From Ancylostoma caninum (taxonomy: Eukaryota > Nematoda > Chromadorea > Rhabditida > Ancylostomatidae): 64,000 nucleotides of DNA. A model generated the notes under the pieces. It did not search any database, was not told where the DNA came from, and saw only the letters and a list, made by a program, of their open reading frames with translations. Both the position numbers and the translations under genes were made by a program. Location: assembly GCA_037903475.1 (NCBI GenBank), contig JBAJFG010000591.1, positions 124,001 through 188,000 of the forward strand. The letters run 5' to 3'. Positions 21,885 through 33,118 of this stretch are shown here, piece after piece; the stretch's first letter is position 1, and every line of letters begins with the position of its first letter.

Positions 21885-24800
21885 TTAATCATCTCCAGGG
21901 TGCTCGGGACAACAATTCTTTCGTTTAAACCATTCATCGATGCATCTGAAAAGAAATACCGTCAAGTTGGAGATAACTGAGTAGATGACACATTAATGGT
22001 TCCATCCTTCCAAAATCATTTCCCTAATTATGTTATATTGGATTGGTGAAAAAGTTCTGCAACACTTCTTATTCTCATTTCTAAAACACAGAAGCGGCTT
22101 GGCAAGTGGGATCTTGTGTCGGTGTAAGGTATTGGGTTGGGGAATAAGTTCGTGCGGTTTTTCAAGGACATAGAAACCACTACTTTCCATGAACAATGTC
22201 AATCACTTTCAATGGGTTTCAAAGCTCCTTTTCTCTTCTATTAAAGCTGCCAGGGACAGGGCAGCTTCTCAGCTCCATGTCCACGAGAAAATGCGTTTGA
22301 GATGATTCAATTTGTAGTCCGCGACCGCACCTATTCTATCAAAGTTTATGAAATGAATAAGGAACTTAACTAAATTGATGGTATATGACTGAACCAGATC
22401 TGCAGAGTCCGCAGTGGTGGAAATCCCCACATCCGAGTATACTCCTTGCCCTTTTGGTGAATTTTGCGCAGAGCAATCGAGCTTACCCACTGGGGACGAT
22501 CATCTCATATTGAGTATTTTAGGGTTTTGCATGGAATGCGTTAGCTAGAATTACATATTGTTAAGAGTTAACATACGTGGTAACTTCTTCTTACATTTAG
22601 AGCAAACTTAGCGAATAATCTCCTCCATGTCTCACAAATTGGGCGTCAGAACGAAAAGCAATTCCAAAGCCACGTTTGCCCTGTATAGAGTGGGTATATC
22701 AATTCTGTGCTGTCCTTGCAACAGGAAAGGTTCCTCTTCAGACGTCCTTGATATCCCTAGCGACTTGAGCCACAACTGATCCACGACTAATGTCGAATGG
22801 TAGCCGGTGGAGGAGGTTCAATTTGTCGACTTGGAGGGTCACATTCCATCCGTTAGAAAACAAGGTGAAACGAGGATTGAGGAACGCGGTTGTGCTACTG
22901 GTAAAGAGCACATCAAGAGCTACAAAAAGAACTATGACGGCAAATCGAGCAAAGTTCAAATCATCGTGAAGAAAAAAACAAATTGAAAAAAAAAAACCGC
23001 ACGAACTTATTCCCCAATCCAATAGTATGTTCTCGAATTATTCATGTGTAGGGCATGCGATGGAAGCTCTATTAGTATTTGAGTAACAATGCCTTCGGCC
23101 AGCCGAGTTTCACATCGCTCCTTTGTCTATTATGGTTTCGTGCAGAGAGACCCAATAAGAAGTGCCGATGCCAATATATTAATATGCTGCGTTTACACGG
23201 AACGCTTTTCACCATTCGACGGTGTCTCGACGGTACTAGAGCATCGACTCTGGCGAAATGACACTTGAAAATCAGCAACGCTTTGGACGCACATCGAATG
23301 TTAATGAAGGGATCTGCGGAACGGCCTGAAGACGAGGCCGGATGCCGATACTTGCGAGTTGGCGAAGACGTTCTGGTGCGACTGTACGACCGTCATCAAG
23401 CATCCTCACGGCCTTGGTTAAAGCAAAGTTGTGTGGAGCTTTGATGGAATGGTATCCCCGTTGAAAAGAACGCCTGCTTGGCAGACCTTCGACGAAGTGG
23501 AGGGATTCTCTTTCATTTCGATACAACATTAATGATGGCAGAAAAAAAGTGCATTGTTCACTAGTCCACAACAGCCCAAGATAGAAACGACAGGAAGACA
23601 TGGTACGATCCGCAGCAAGGCCTGCGCCTCGTTTGAAGTACGGATCAACCAAGTAACAAAGTAAGTGAATGTAAGTAACGTGTCTCAGCTCATTACTTTT
23701 TAAAAAGGGTCTCAGTGACTCTAATATTTGAAACGGTCTCTATCTAACCACTCAAAGTGGGAAAAACTTTCTGCGAGTGTGATGAATTAAGTGAGTTACA
23801 AACAAATATAACGTTCGACCGTCTCTAATCATGCAGTTACATTTATTGTAAAGCACGGTTAGTTCAAAAATGGGTAATGGTTTACCGACACTTGCGAAGA
23901 TGTTATGAAGTTGAATTTCATCATCCGAGTTGGACAGAATGTGTGCTCGGAGGACCGACCACTTGCACGCTACACCGACACGCCTGGGATGAAGGTGCGG
24001 TTTTTTTTTTTACAAATTCTGCCGCACACCCACCGCAAGTACAAGAAACGCTCTATGCTTGAAAGGCCGTTTTTCCTATGCGATATTTGGCTCTTTTTTA
24101 TGCCTATGCCATAAAAAACATCGAAGATATCGATCTGAGGGCAAGAATTTCAATGAGGTAAAATTAAGGTGAAACCGATCTAATGTGCGCTTCTGCACTT
24201 ATGACGCAAACGTAACGAACAAAAAAGTGGAATGCTATGATGGAAATCAATTTCTTTAATTTTGAGGCGAATAATATGTGACAAGAAACTTACTCTACCC
24301 AAATTAATTGGATTACTAACCAACGAGTGACTAACTAACTAGCGATTATTGCATGAAAAAGATAGTGGTTAACCCCGAAATCCCATTAAAAAGAACGGAG
24401 CCGTGGGCAAAGTTTGGAGGAAACAACGAGATTCCCACGCCTAAAAATGCATACGATCCGCGCGCAGGTCTTATTGTCGTCAATTTTGAATAAAAACATG
24501 AGAAAGATGACGAGAAAGTGCGCCCACAGCAAATAAATGGTTCAAGTAGGAAAGATGTATATATCAATATCAGAGTTTGCGCATTTCTCAGGGATAAAAG
24601 TATCTGGTGGGACAGATGAGTGAGCAAAAATGAAGGAAAATGTGATGCAAGATTAATCAGAATGAAGCAATCAATTCAGTATCGATTTATGTTTTGCTAT
24701 TCGTTATGATTCTTCCTGACATTCTGTAGTAGCTTCAAATCGGGTTCTTCCATGAAACAACAGCGAACATGGCCTAGCGCACCTTGACGACAAAGAGATT

Positions 24801-27800
24801 GGTGGATATCATCGGAAAGGGGGCAATAAAGTGAATGCGAACTAAGTTGTCGCTCGACATTCATATAGCTAATTCTAGCAGTATGTTCCTATTTTCACTA
24901 TTTTCACGGAGTTTTCGAAATTAAATTGATGAAGAAAGTCATACTGTTTATGATATATGCAAAGGCAAGGCAGGCGGGCGATCACGGCTCCAGTCAACAT
25001 TTCTTCCAGACAGATTGAACATTCACCCTTATCTTCAGTAAGAACATCATCTGAAAAAAAAAAGACAACGCATAAACAATATCTGCGTAGTAACAGGTTG
25101 CAGCAAGGACCAACTTGATTAGATGAGATGACAAGGAAAGAAGTGGTGAAGAAACGCACCATTATATGTAATCTTCGGTCTAGTAAGGCACATTACAAGA
25201 TGCACATCAGCTTCATCCGAGGGAACAGTTTTGTGGCATATAGGACAAGTCATGTCTTCACCACCTAAAGGGTTGCACACTAGAGTCTCTCTTTCTATTA
25301 TTGGAGACAAAAGCACTCAAACATTGAAAACACTCACATAAAAGCAAATTGCGAAGTAGACAAAAACGAACAACACATATACCTTACATAAGACAGTTTC
25401 TCGAAAATTCCACAAAAACAAATGACCCTACCCATCATAAAAACAGGCATCGAGCGTCTGCTAAAGTTACCTCGCAACCGTCCGCTTCGTGCATGGTTGA
25501 GACTCAGACCACCATGTGAACGCAACCTAAGAGGATCACTCTAATTACATGGTTATAAATATTGGCGCTGAACAAGTCGAATTGAAAGTTCAGATTCAAT
25601 CGCTGCAAAATTACTATATATCCATTACAGCTATGTCATGTCCATTACAACTATAAGAGAAATATTCCCAAGAAAGACAAAATATTAGTGACAGTCTACT
25701 GAAGACTTTGAGGTTTAAAAAGAAGAAAAACAAAAACATGGCAAGAGAAATTAGTGAACCTAGGAACTGAAAGAGTTTCCCAGCAGTGTCTTGAATGATC
25801 TTACACTAGCAGGGATTGATTGTCTTTCATTTAGCTTGAGCTAGTTTAGGATACAGAAGTGCTCATCTGTATCAACAAGTCCTGATATCGAATGAAATCA
25901 TTTGCTACTCAGGACTATTCCTTTAGGAAATGCCTGTCCATATGTAACACACAAATGTAGAATATTACTGAAAGTACCTCATCGGATGCTGATGGAGAGT
26001 TGAAGGGCCCGCATCATCTTCGGAACCATTAGAATCCGATGAAGAACCAACTATGCGTGCATTCCGTATCGTCTGAAATGTAGGAAAATTACAAGCATAC
26101 TAAAATAGCAATCCAATTCGAGATCGGAATCGCTGAAATGGTTTGTATGTCCGTAATACTGCAACGAGAGTAGGAAGGATATTGCTACAGCCGAGATGCG
26201 AGTTATTTTGTCTACTTTTAAGTGCAACCGAGCAAACTGTATTCCTTCGCTAATACACACTGGAGGATGCAAAGACGCGAACTAAAGGTAAGCCATGCAA
26301 AAAAAAAGCAAAACAAAAAACCCAATTTGATGAAAGCTAGTCCCCAACTCCGGCTGCAACATAAAATATCGCTATCAAAGCTCAGGCATCACTGATTTTT
26401 CTGGTTCTAAGCAAGTAAATTTCGGAGTTTGAAAAACTGCACCCGCAAAAGTTTTTGTTCGTGTTCGAAAGTTGCTAAATTTCGGTTTGAAGTTCACGGG
26501 GAAATTTAAAAGCGAACTGTCTGACGTTTGTTGTGAGTGATCTTCAAAGAGCGCAAGAGAACATCTAAACTATGTATCAACTATGACTGAATTTGGAAAC
26601 CATTATGGAGATGAAGGCGATGGAAAAAGTCAATCAAAATTGTTATTTCATTCACCGAACTAGCGAAGCAAATTTCCACGTCAAAACAACTGGATTTATT
26701 CATATTTCACGCCTGCAATCCTGTCCAATGTTTCATATGTTTTTACAGGTCAACATCTTGAAATGCTTCATAACTCAAATGAAGGAAAGCAAAATAATAG
26801 CAGAATAGGCGAAGAATAGGGCTGAGGTATGCTGTGCATAGTATATGGCGTTACAGAAACTGTAATTAACTGCTCAGAGCATAAACTGAAAGTTCACGAC
26901 TCGACTGGCGGGCTTGCAGCTATAACTGGCTGTCAACTGCATGAAGCTGGAGGGCGAGAAATCCACGGGTTCCGTTTTCCGGAAGTTTGAATGAGTTTGC
27001 ATGCCTCTCACTCGACGTTCATGGGTCCAGCAGTGTGAATGCCATGCGCGCATGTGCAACTGACCGACCTTGCGTGAGCTCGCACGCCGTTTGGCTTGAT
27101 TACCATATCAACGTTGATATAGCCATGACCTTCGCTGCAGTACCTCCTCCCTCCCATAAGTAGCAAATCTTTGTGCTCTGCTAGTTGTTGTGATTCGCTA
27201 ACAAGCACATACACGAAATAGGAATTAGCCGAATTCGGAAGAAAATTCTTATGTGTTGTTTACAACCTTTTAAATTCTGATTACAGGAGCCGCTTGCATC
27301 ATTGAGATTACCCAGGGTAGACGTGTAAACACACCACAGATTTACCCATTGTCACCGCGGGTGTCAACATGTCTACCCTAGGTTAACTCAATGATGCATC
27401 CAGGCGTAGGGCCAAAACTGGCAATTAAGAAGGAATCCAAACAGCAATCGGCGCTATCGTGGCTCCTCATAAAACCTGAAATCCTAGTCTGGGCATTCTC
27501 ATATTTCCTTTGCTTTGAGTCGTCATTTGCAGGGACGGAAAAGGCATTCCACCCTGTAGCATTCTGACGTCAGAGGGCAGAGAGCAGGAGGGGAGAGGTG
27601 AGGAGAGTGGGATGCATACACTATTGAGATTACCCAGAGTAAACGTGCTGACTCCCGCGTTGACGATAGGTGAAGTTGTGTGGTGTTGAAACGTTTACCC
27701 TAGGTAACCTCAATGGTGCATGCGACCCCAAGTATACTTACATCAACCATTCCACGCATATGTTTAAATTGATCTGGAAATCGACAGCATTCGAATAACA

Positions 27801-29799
27801 GTTTATTCTAGCCAGAAAGTCAATTTTGAGATATCGAGTGTACCGAAAGCATTGCAGAGTGACTACCAGTTAAATGGGAAGAAAAATTGCAACTGGACAA
27901 AAAAAGGAATTGTTCGGACGCAAAATGCGTCAAATAATGCGAGAGTCAAGGAACACGGAAGAGAATTAGAGGGGATGGGCCCACATGTTTAAGTTGTCGC
28001 CTGAACTTCTGCAGATCCTCCTGCAATGCTCTTCTGCAGCTGGCATTGGCCGTCAACTGCCCAATGTGGGATGTATTCGGATCAAGCCTCAAGGCCCTTC
28101 TTTTAACGAGCAGTTCCTTGGTGACCTTCGAAATGCGTTCCAAGTTTGTTGTTCGGGGTTTTAAGGCGCGTTCAGCACAGATTCTAAATTTTTCTAAAAG
28201 CATCTCATAGTCCTCGGTGGGGTCTTCCATGAAATGCCAGTCGTGTTCAGAAAGAGACTCAGCAAGAGCGGTGTCGTCATATACGACTTCTTTTCTTCCA
28301 CCGCGGTGTCAGATGTTCTTTTCCATCTTGCAGCTGAATCGGATTTTTGCACGGAAAAGACAGTGATCGGATCCACAGCAGAATGATGGTACTACTGAAA
28401 CATCAAATAGACACCACCTTCGGTTGGTAAGTGTGTGGTTGATCTCCGCACTAGCCCTGCCGTTGAGTCGTCCATTAGTGGCGTTCTTTCTCCATGAAAA
28501 TGGAATTTGAGGGGTGCAGAGGACAGAAGCCCAGCGAGACGACTACCGTTTTCGTTCCAGTCCCCGAACCCGAACTTTCCTATCCTGTACTCGTCTCCTT
28601 CAGTCTTCCCAAGTTTGGAGTTGAAGTTCCCAACAACGAATTTGCAGAAGAACTTTTCGTTGTGGGTGACTTCTTCCAATCTCTCGTAACAATGGTCCAA
28701 CTTCGCCTCATAAGCTGCTAGCGTTGGTGAGTAACAGTTGATGATACTGACGGACTTGTGACGAGGAAGGTTAAGACGGAGAATTGCTGGACGAGGTGAC
28801 AGGATCTCGTGTGAGTCGACGAGATGGACGACACATGGGTGCACGACAAAGCCAACGCCTCCAACATTTCTTGAAGAGAACGTTTCTCCGCGAATGACCA
28901 GTATTCCATCGCGGAGTTGTCGAACGTCGCTCTTCCTGTTCTTGATCTTCTGTAGAGCGATCACATGGAATTTGATTCGCCCTGCAGCTTCCAGAAGAGA
29001 GTGAAGATCGGCGTCTGCGGAGACTGTTCTGGTGTTATAGGTGCAGAGCATGAAACAGTCTCAGTGGAGTGTCGTGCTCGTGTCGTCTTGGTCCGAAATC
29101 AAAGACGTCCTACGCAAACCCGAGATTTGATCGCCTCTCACCAGTTGGCGTACCGTCCGACGTCTGAGACGGCAAAGCACGGTGTGCGAGGTACTGAGGC
29201 AGAAAGTGTGGTGGACAGGCAAGCAGAAGTTTTACCCATACTGAGCAGCCCTGCCGCCTCGAGCTCAGCTGTCACCACAGGTAGTCGCCGATCTAAGTGG
29301 ATCAGGGAAGCCACCTTGCGACTGATACTGCCACGACGGTGGAGACTCCTGACATAGGGTTCTCTAATACAATGGTGATGTGAAAGAAGCACTGTTAATA
29401 GTGCATTCATGATGGTAATATTATTAGCTAGAAACTTAGAAAAAGCAGAATGTGTTGGTTGTAAGTACAGTAATGCGAATGAATACAAGAGCCAAAAGAT
29501 AGGCAACGGTGCGTACTGATGTGGGCGACAACTCGCTTTACGTGGATGAGGTTTCAAATTGAGTAGCATAAATCCCATGTATAATTTACTTTTCAAAACG
29601 CTCTTACAGTTCGCCATAATAGGTTTGTAACTAAAATGAAAAGCAAATCTGAAACCTGTAGAAACTCTGCGGCCGTCATCACTGATCTACTCGGGTTCCT
29701 TGTGGTATTTTCATCATGGCCGCCCTGTGAAGCGCTAGTAGCATCGACCGAATTGGATCGTGGCCGATCTTCGGCCACGGACGATTGCCGTCCACCCAT
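21885..29799 (-). CDS. ZNRF-type zinc finger and RING E3 ubiquitin ligase
   Basis: Six exons on the minus strand (29799-29656, 26072-25978, 25526-25471, 25294-25160, 25050-24945, 21945-21885) keep phase and give 198 residues. The protein starts MGGRQSS, like the N-myristoylated MGGKQS start of human ZNRF1. A disordered Ser/Asn/acidic region follows. Next is a C2HC finger (CPIC...H...C at about 115-134) and RPKITYNDDVL. The RING finger has [19 protein letters not shown] and CIDEW, then CPEHPGDD at the C terminus. Metal ligands are visible at C154, C157, C172 or C174, H177, C180 and C190 or C191. Human ZNRF1 and ZNRF2 are membrane-tethered ligases of the endosome-lysosome and plasma membrane. 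The last exon lies 3 kb from its neighbour and was found by completing the split codon CA|A and the missing CIDEW half of the RING. Introns of 3.6 and 3.0 kb carry transposons. Very probable; intron sizes need RNA support. Confidence 0.88.
21946..24944. other. Giant intron 5 of the ZNRF gene
   Basis: This 3-kb intron splits the RING finger between its first and second halves. It holds the 891-bp mariner-like element at 22132-23022 and a lone related end at 22034. It also contains a 126-codon open frame on the minus strand (23652-23272) of no recognisable family. I treat that frame as unproven because it has no start context or homology that I can see. Confidence 0.6.
22132..23022. mobile_element. 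Non-autonomous mariner-like element in a ZNRF intron
   Basis: The inverted ends read TTGGGTTGGGGAATAAG at the left and TTGGATTGGGGAATAAG on the reverse complement of the right. They continue with TTCGTGCGGTTTTT on both sides and are flanked by TA (22130-22131 and 23023-23024). The 891-bp interior shows no mariner transposase in any frame, so it depends on an enzyme elsewhere. A separate related end, TATTGGATTGGTGAAAAAG, sits about 95 bp to the left at 22034. Confidence 0.8.
27296..27397. repeat. MITE family 'ATTGAGATTACCC', copy 2
   Basis: The ends GCATCATTGAGATTACCC and, as reverse complement of the right side, GCATCATTGAGTTAACC enclose a 102-bp element with GGGTAGAC inside each arm. It resembles the copies at 15062 and 27614. 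Confidence 0.8.
27614..27723. repeat. MITE family 'ATTGAGATTACCC', copy 3
   Basis: A 110-bp element with CTATTGAGATTACCCAG on the left and, reverse complemented, CCATTGAGGTTACCTAG on the right. It lies 217 bp from copy 2 in the same orientation and the same intron. Confidence 0.78.
27960..29120 (-). mobile_element. RTE-type LINE fragment: endonuclease and linker, no RT
   Basis: The minus strand encodes the apurinic-like endonuclease of an RTE retrotransposon at 29051-28392. It begins [19 protein letters not shown] and includes [28 protein letters not shown] and [15 protein letters not shown] shifted frame continues at 28376-28194. The linker [17 protein letters not shown], which precedes the reverse transcriptase in hookworm RTEs, lies at 28230-27975. 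The reverse transcriptase itself is missing. Two active-site positions are altered: the family has LQE and GDFN, here LQK and GNFN. With frameshifts and both ends lost it is a dead relic inside ZNRF intron 1. Confidence 0.82.
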
Positions 29800-29820
29800 C
29801 CACTGCACCAGCAGCTACAG

Positions 29821-29822
29821 CC
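29821..29822 (-). promoter_or_regulatory. Probable trans-splice acceptor of the ZNRF gene
   Basis: On the minus strand an aagttttcag acceptor ends at 29822, 22 bases before the ATG at 29799-29797, and no donor precedes it. A spliced leader is the likely 5' end. Confidence 0.55.
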
Positions 29823-29881
29823 TGAAAACTTATCCGAATACTCTGAACTGTTTTTTAATCAATACTTAAGCTTCAGAAACA

Positions 29882-30645
29882 AGATGAATTCTACACAACA
29901 TGCACGGGCAGTCTGATCGTAATTCAGGCGTGAAATCAAATGCATTGGCGGGCTGCAAGTACACTACTGGCCCCATATTCGACGGCAAATCAATATTGAA
30001 GGGCGCGATATGACTTGTTTAACACGTGAGTGGTGATTAGACGTGTTTCAGAGGAATGTTCGTGTGTTGGAAGGTCTTATAGGGTCTGTTTCAATTTTTG
30101 AGGAAGGAAGAAAATAGTTGAGAGGGAGAGGGGAGAAATTATACATAGTTCAGTTGTTATTGTTGTGTATATAAATACACCTAAAACTCCGTTTTCGAGG
30201 AGTATCCCCTGAAGAATGTTACTTCTAAGCGTTAACCAGCATCATCCTTCCAGTGAAGAAGTTAAATAAATACTCATATCTGTATGCGTACGCGCAAATG
30301 ATGAAATGATTCAATACAAGTGGTTTTTGGGCCAACTTATCAAAATATCCTTATATTTCCTGCACATAACCCGCGCATTTATCGTGACATTTACCGTCAA
30401 ACTTGGCAAGATTAATAGTCCCCCGCGTGAAAGTAGATCGAAATCAAATTCATGTGTTTCGGGGTGGAATTTTCCTCTGAAACACGTATAATCACCATTC
30501 ACATGTTAAACAAGTCAAACTGCGCCTTCAGCATTGATTTGCCGTCAAATGTGGGCCCCTCGGTGTATTTGCTGTCCGCCACTGCATTTAATTTCACGCC
30601 TAAATTACGATCAGACTGCCCGCGCATGTTGTGTAGAATTCATCT
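29882..30645. repeat. Large foldback: 175-bp inverted repeats around a 413-bp spacer
   Basis: The left arm (29882-30057) begins AAGATGAATTCTACACAACA. The right arm (30471-30645), reverse complemented, begins the same way. They agree over about 175 bp, including TCTGATCGTAATT, GACGGCAAATCAAT and GTTTCAGAGGAA, at roughly 85 percent by eye. The spacer is unrelated. It could be a foldback transposon or two copies of one repeat inserted head to head. Confidence 0.75.
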
Positions 30646-30759
30646 TGTCCCAAATGGTGTCGGAATAATTTGGGTGCGGATGACCTATATTGTAGAAGGT
30701 GTATGTGTCAATATCACGCAATATTGTGATGAAGGATGGAAGCGGGTTCTGAGTCAGAA

Positions 30760-30845
30760 GTACGTGCGAGTGTCTGTGTAGCCCTCGACATGAGATCGTG
30801 CATCTGACACACATCTAGTATGAATTGAGTGATGCGTGTGTTAAA
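30760..30845. repeat. Dispersed GTGCGTC-type repeat, short copy
   Basis: CGTGCGAGTGTCTGTGTAGC and ATCTGACACACATCTAGTAT near 30764-30825 echo the palindromic repeats at 3640 and 35300, but are shorter and more diverged. Confidence 0.35.
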
Positions 30846-32330
30846 TGTGATAAAAACTGAAGATGATGAAGGCCTATGTGTAGGGCTACTGAGCAATACT
30901 TGAAAAAAAAAACAACCGATCAAGAAGAAGTGGACTAAAATAGGCTTGATGATGGGGTCAACAGACGGTGCAGGCGTAAATTAGGCATTTTATGGAGAGG
31001 AGACATATGTAGCTTCACATCTTTTCTATATGCCAGAATCTATTTTTGAAGGTGCAAAGACTAAATAGACTAACTGAGAATAAAGGCATCCGCCTTATGG
31101 CGCCCAATGACATGCAGATCAAAATGAATCGATATGATGGGAGAAACGTCCATCCTGACAAAACGAAGAGATGAATTGAAACGATAGAAGCAAGATCACC
31201 ACTAATTCCGTCTCTATGTCACGTTATAGATGTGGTTTTGGGACGAGTATGTGAATAATCATCTGATCATAAGGCAAAAGACGGCAGCAATCGATATGAT
31301 AAGCAATTGTTTGCACCAACAAAAAGCAAGGCTAATTAGAAGTTGAAGTAGCACTGCTTTTGCATCAGTGTCATTGTCGAGAGGTTCTTGCGAGAACATC
31401 AGCTGAAAACTCTCCAGATAACGAAACGAACGTTAAAGTTCGATAAAGAAGAGGTGTTTTTGAACAGGACGCAGCTATAAACTCCATAAAAGAAACAACA
31501 GCTGTTCTGGCTAGCGGCTAGTCTCGTCAGAGGCCAATTAAGAAGATTTACGGATAATCTAAAAAAAGTGCAAAATTGTTGTGAAAATAGATCAAAGCAG
31601 CAGCTGTCTGGGATGAACAGCAGAGCAAGGCAAAAAGACAAGGTCGATATGGAGCTGAATCTGGTGTGGATTACAGAGTGGATGACCCCATGAGGTCATG
31701 GATGACCTCGATTTTGACTCACCAGATGGAGTAAGACAAAAGCGATCAATAAGGAAGGAACGTCCGCAATTCGAGTTCGTTTTATCAGCACCGCCGCACG
31801 CATTTTTGCGAATTCATCACTGCCACCGTAGTCGCGGCGCCTCCGCAGAACCCCGTCAGTACTGCTCGGCACCGCACACGTACTGCTCCAGGCTTTCTTA
31901 CGGAGATTGGGTCCCTATTTGGATTCACATTTGCTTTGCCTTGGTTGTAGGCCCGGAAGGACCGTAATTCATCAATTCCATACATTTCCGCGTCCTTTTT
32001 GCATTCTAATCCTTCAGTTCTTTCTAATTTCATTTACCTTCTCAGAACTTCTTCAAGAACTACTCTATCAGCTTGTGTATCTTGTTTTGCCAAACTAGGT
32101 TGTTGTGGTGGAACTTTACTGACCTAGCGTTTCAACGAAACTGTCTCCGTCAGAGGTTCAAATTAAACTTCTTTTTCTTTTTAGTATTCTAATCCATCCA
32201 TTCTTTCTACACTCTGTTTCAAAAACGACGAGAGTTGAGTATTTGTGCCAAGGACCTGCATTTCTCTCCTGCCTCTCCGAATACGACACTATTTCTTGCG
32301 TTCTCTCTTTCTCTAATATCTTCAGAACTA

Positions 32331-32528
32331 CAGGAAGCTCCAAATGTCCGCAGTCAAGAGGGACGTGGCCACGACGCGGCTTTAGGCAGAGACACAGGCG
32401 CTCTGCATGCTGCCACTGGTTGTCTGCAGAGTCAGAGAAACCAGAGGCAGCATAGAGAGCGCCTGTGTCTGATCAAGAAGCCGCGCCGTGGCCACGCCCT
32501 CTTGACTGCGGACATTTGGAGCTTCCTG
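32331..32528. mobile_element. 198-bp palindromic MITE with TA target duplication
   Basis: The left arm starts CAGGAAGCTCCAAATGTCCG and the right arm is its reverse complement. The arms run about 95 bp each with few mismatches, so nearly the whole element is one hairpin. TA flanks both sides (32329-32330, 32529-32530). A related repeat at about 37021-37141 has the same flanking sequence (ATATCTTCA-AACTA then TGTTCC) without the insert. That fixes the boundaries and the TA duplication. Confidence 0.85.
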
Positions 32529-33039
32529 TATGTTCCCGGAGAAACGCACTATAATTTCCGAAACATTTATTTATTTGTTTGTACGTGGCTATACCACGGT
32601 AATTTATAGATACAATCTTAAGAATACAAGTCCAGTGCGTAAAAGACATCGAAGCGATCACAATAATAGTTGCCTTGAAGGCGAAAGTAACTCACAACAG
32701 TAATGTTAGTGCGATACATATGTATACGGTGAAGCAATCGCTCAGACACTTATCTATCTGTTTCTTACATTGTCTTGGTAAAAATGACAGGATGGCTTTC
32801 TTGAAGGATCTCAGAAAAATCGACCCATCTCTTTCAAAAAAGTTTGATCGTGAGCTGTTTTTTCGCTGTGGGAAATTCTATTTTAAGTGGGCCACCTCTT
32901 GTGCAGGAAGGAGTATGCTTATCTATCCAATAACATCCTATCAGAACCTCTGCAACCACTATTCTATCAGCTTTTGTTCTTCCCACCCCCTGGTGAAATA
33001 GTTGCCGAAGACAAAGCTCACCTGTTAGCAACTACTTTT

Positions 33040-33118
33040 TCACTATGTTGATGACATTAAATTAGTTTGCAAACTTTTACCACTTGAAAGCTTCTTTACA
33101 AGTTGTTCTAGGCACATC
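33040..33118 (+). pseudogene. LINE reverse-transcriptase palm motif remnant
   Basis: The plus strand at 33044 reads YVDDIKLVCKLLP, matching the YxDD catalytic motif of non-LTR reverse transcriptases (YADDIKL in CR1-like elements). The frame stops soon after and no other RT motif is aligned nearby. DKAHLLATTFS at about 33010 in a different frame resembles the segment before RT domains. A decayed CR1-like fragment is likely. Confidence 0.4.

Larger units (their letters stand above)
26073..29655. other. Giant intron 1 of the ZNRF gene
   Basis: This 3.6-kb intron carries two MITEs (27296-27397, 27614-27723) and an RTE retrotransposon fragment (about 27960-29120). The rest shows no exon that fits the ZNRF reading frame. 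Confidence 0.65.

Noticed and set aside
24697..24868. Alternative last exon of the ZNRF gene
   Set aside because: It is in phase after a tag acceptor but lacks the Cys-Ile-x-x-Trp half of the RING. The exon at 21885-21945 supplies that motif exactly.
27008..27160. MGGRRY-starting frame as the ZNRF start
   Set aside because: A better first exon (MGGRQSS, with a clean CAG donor in phase 0) lies at 29799-29656.
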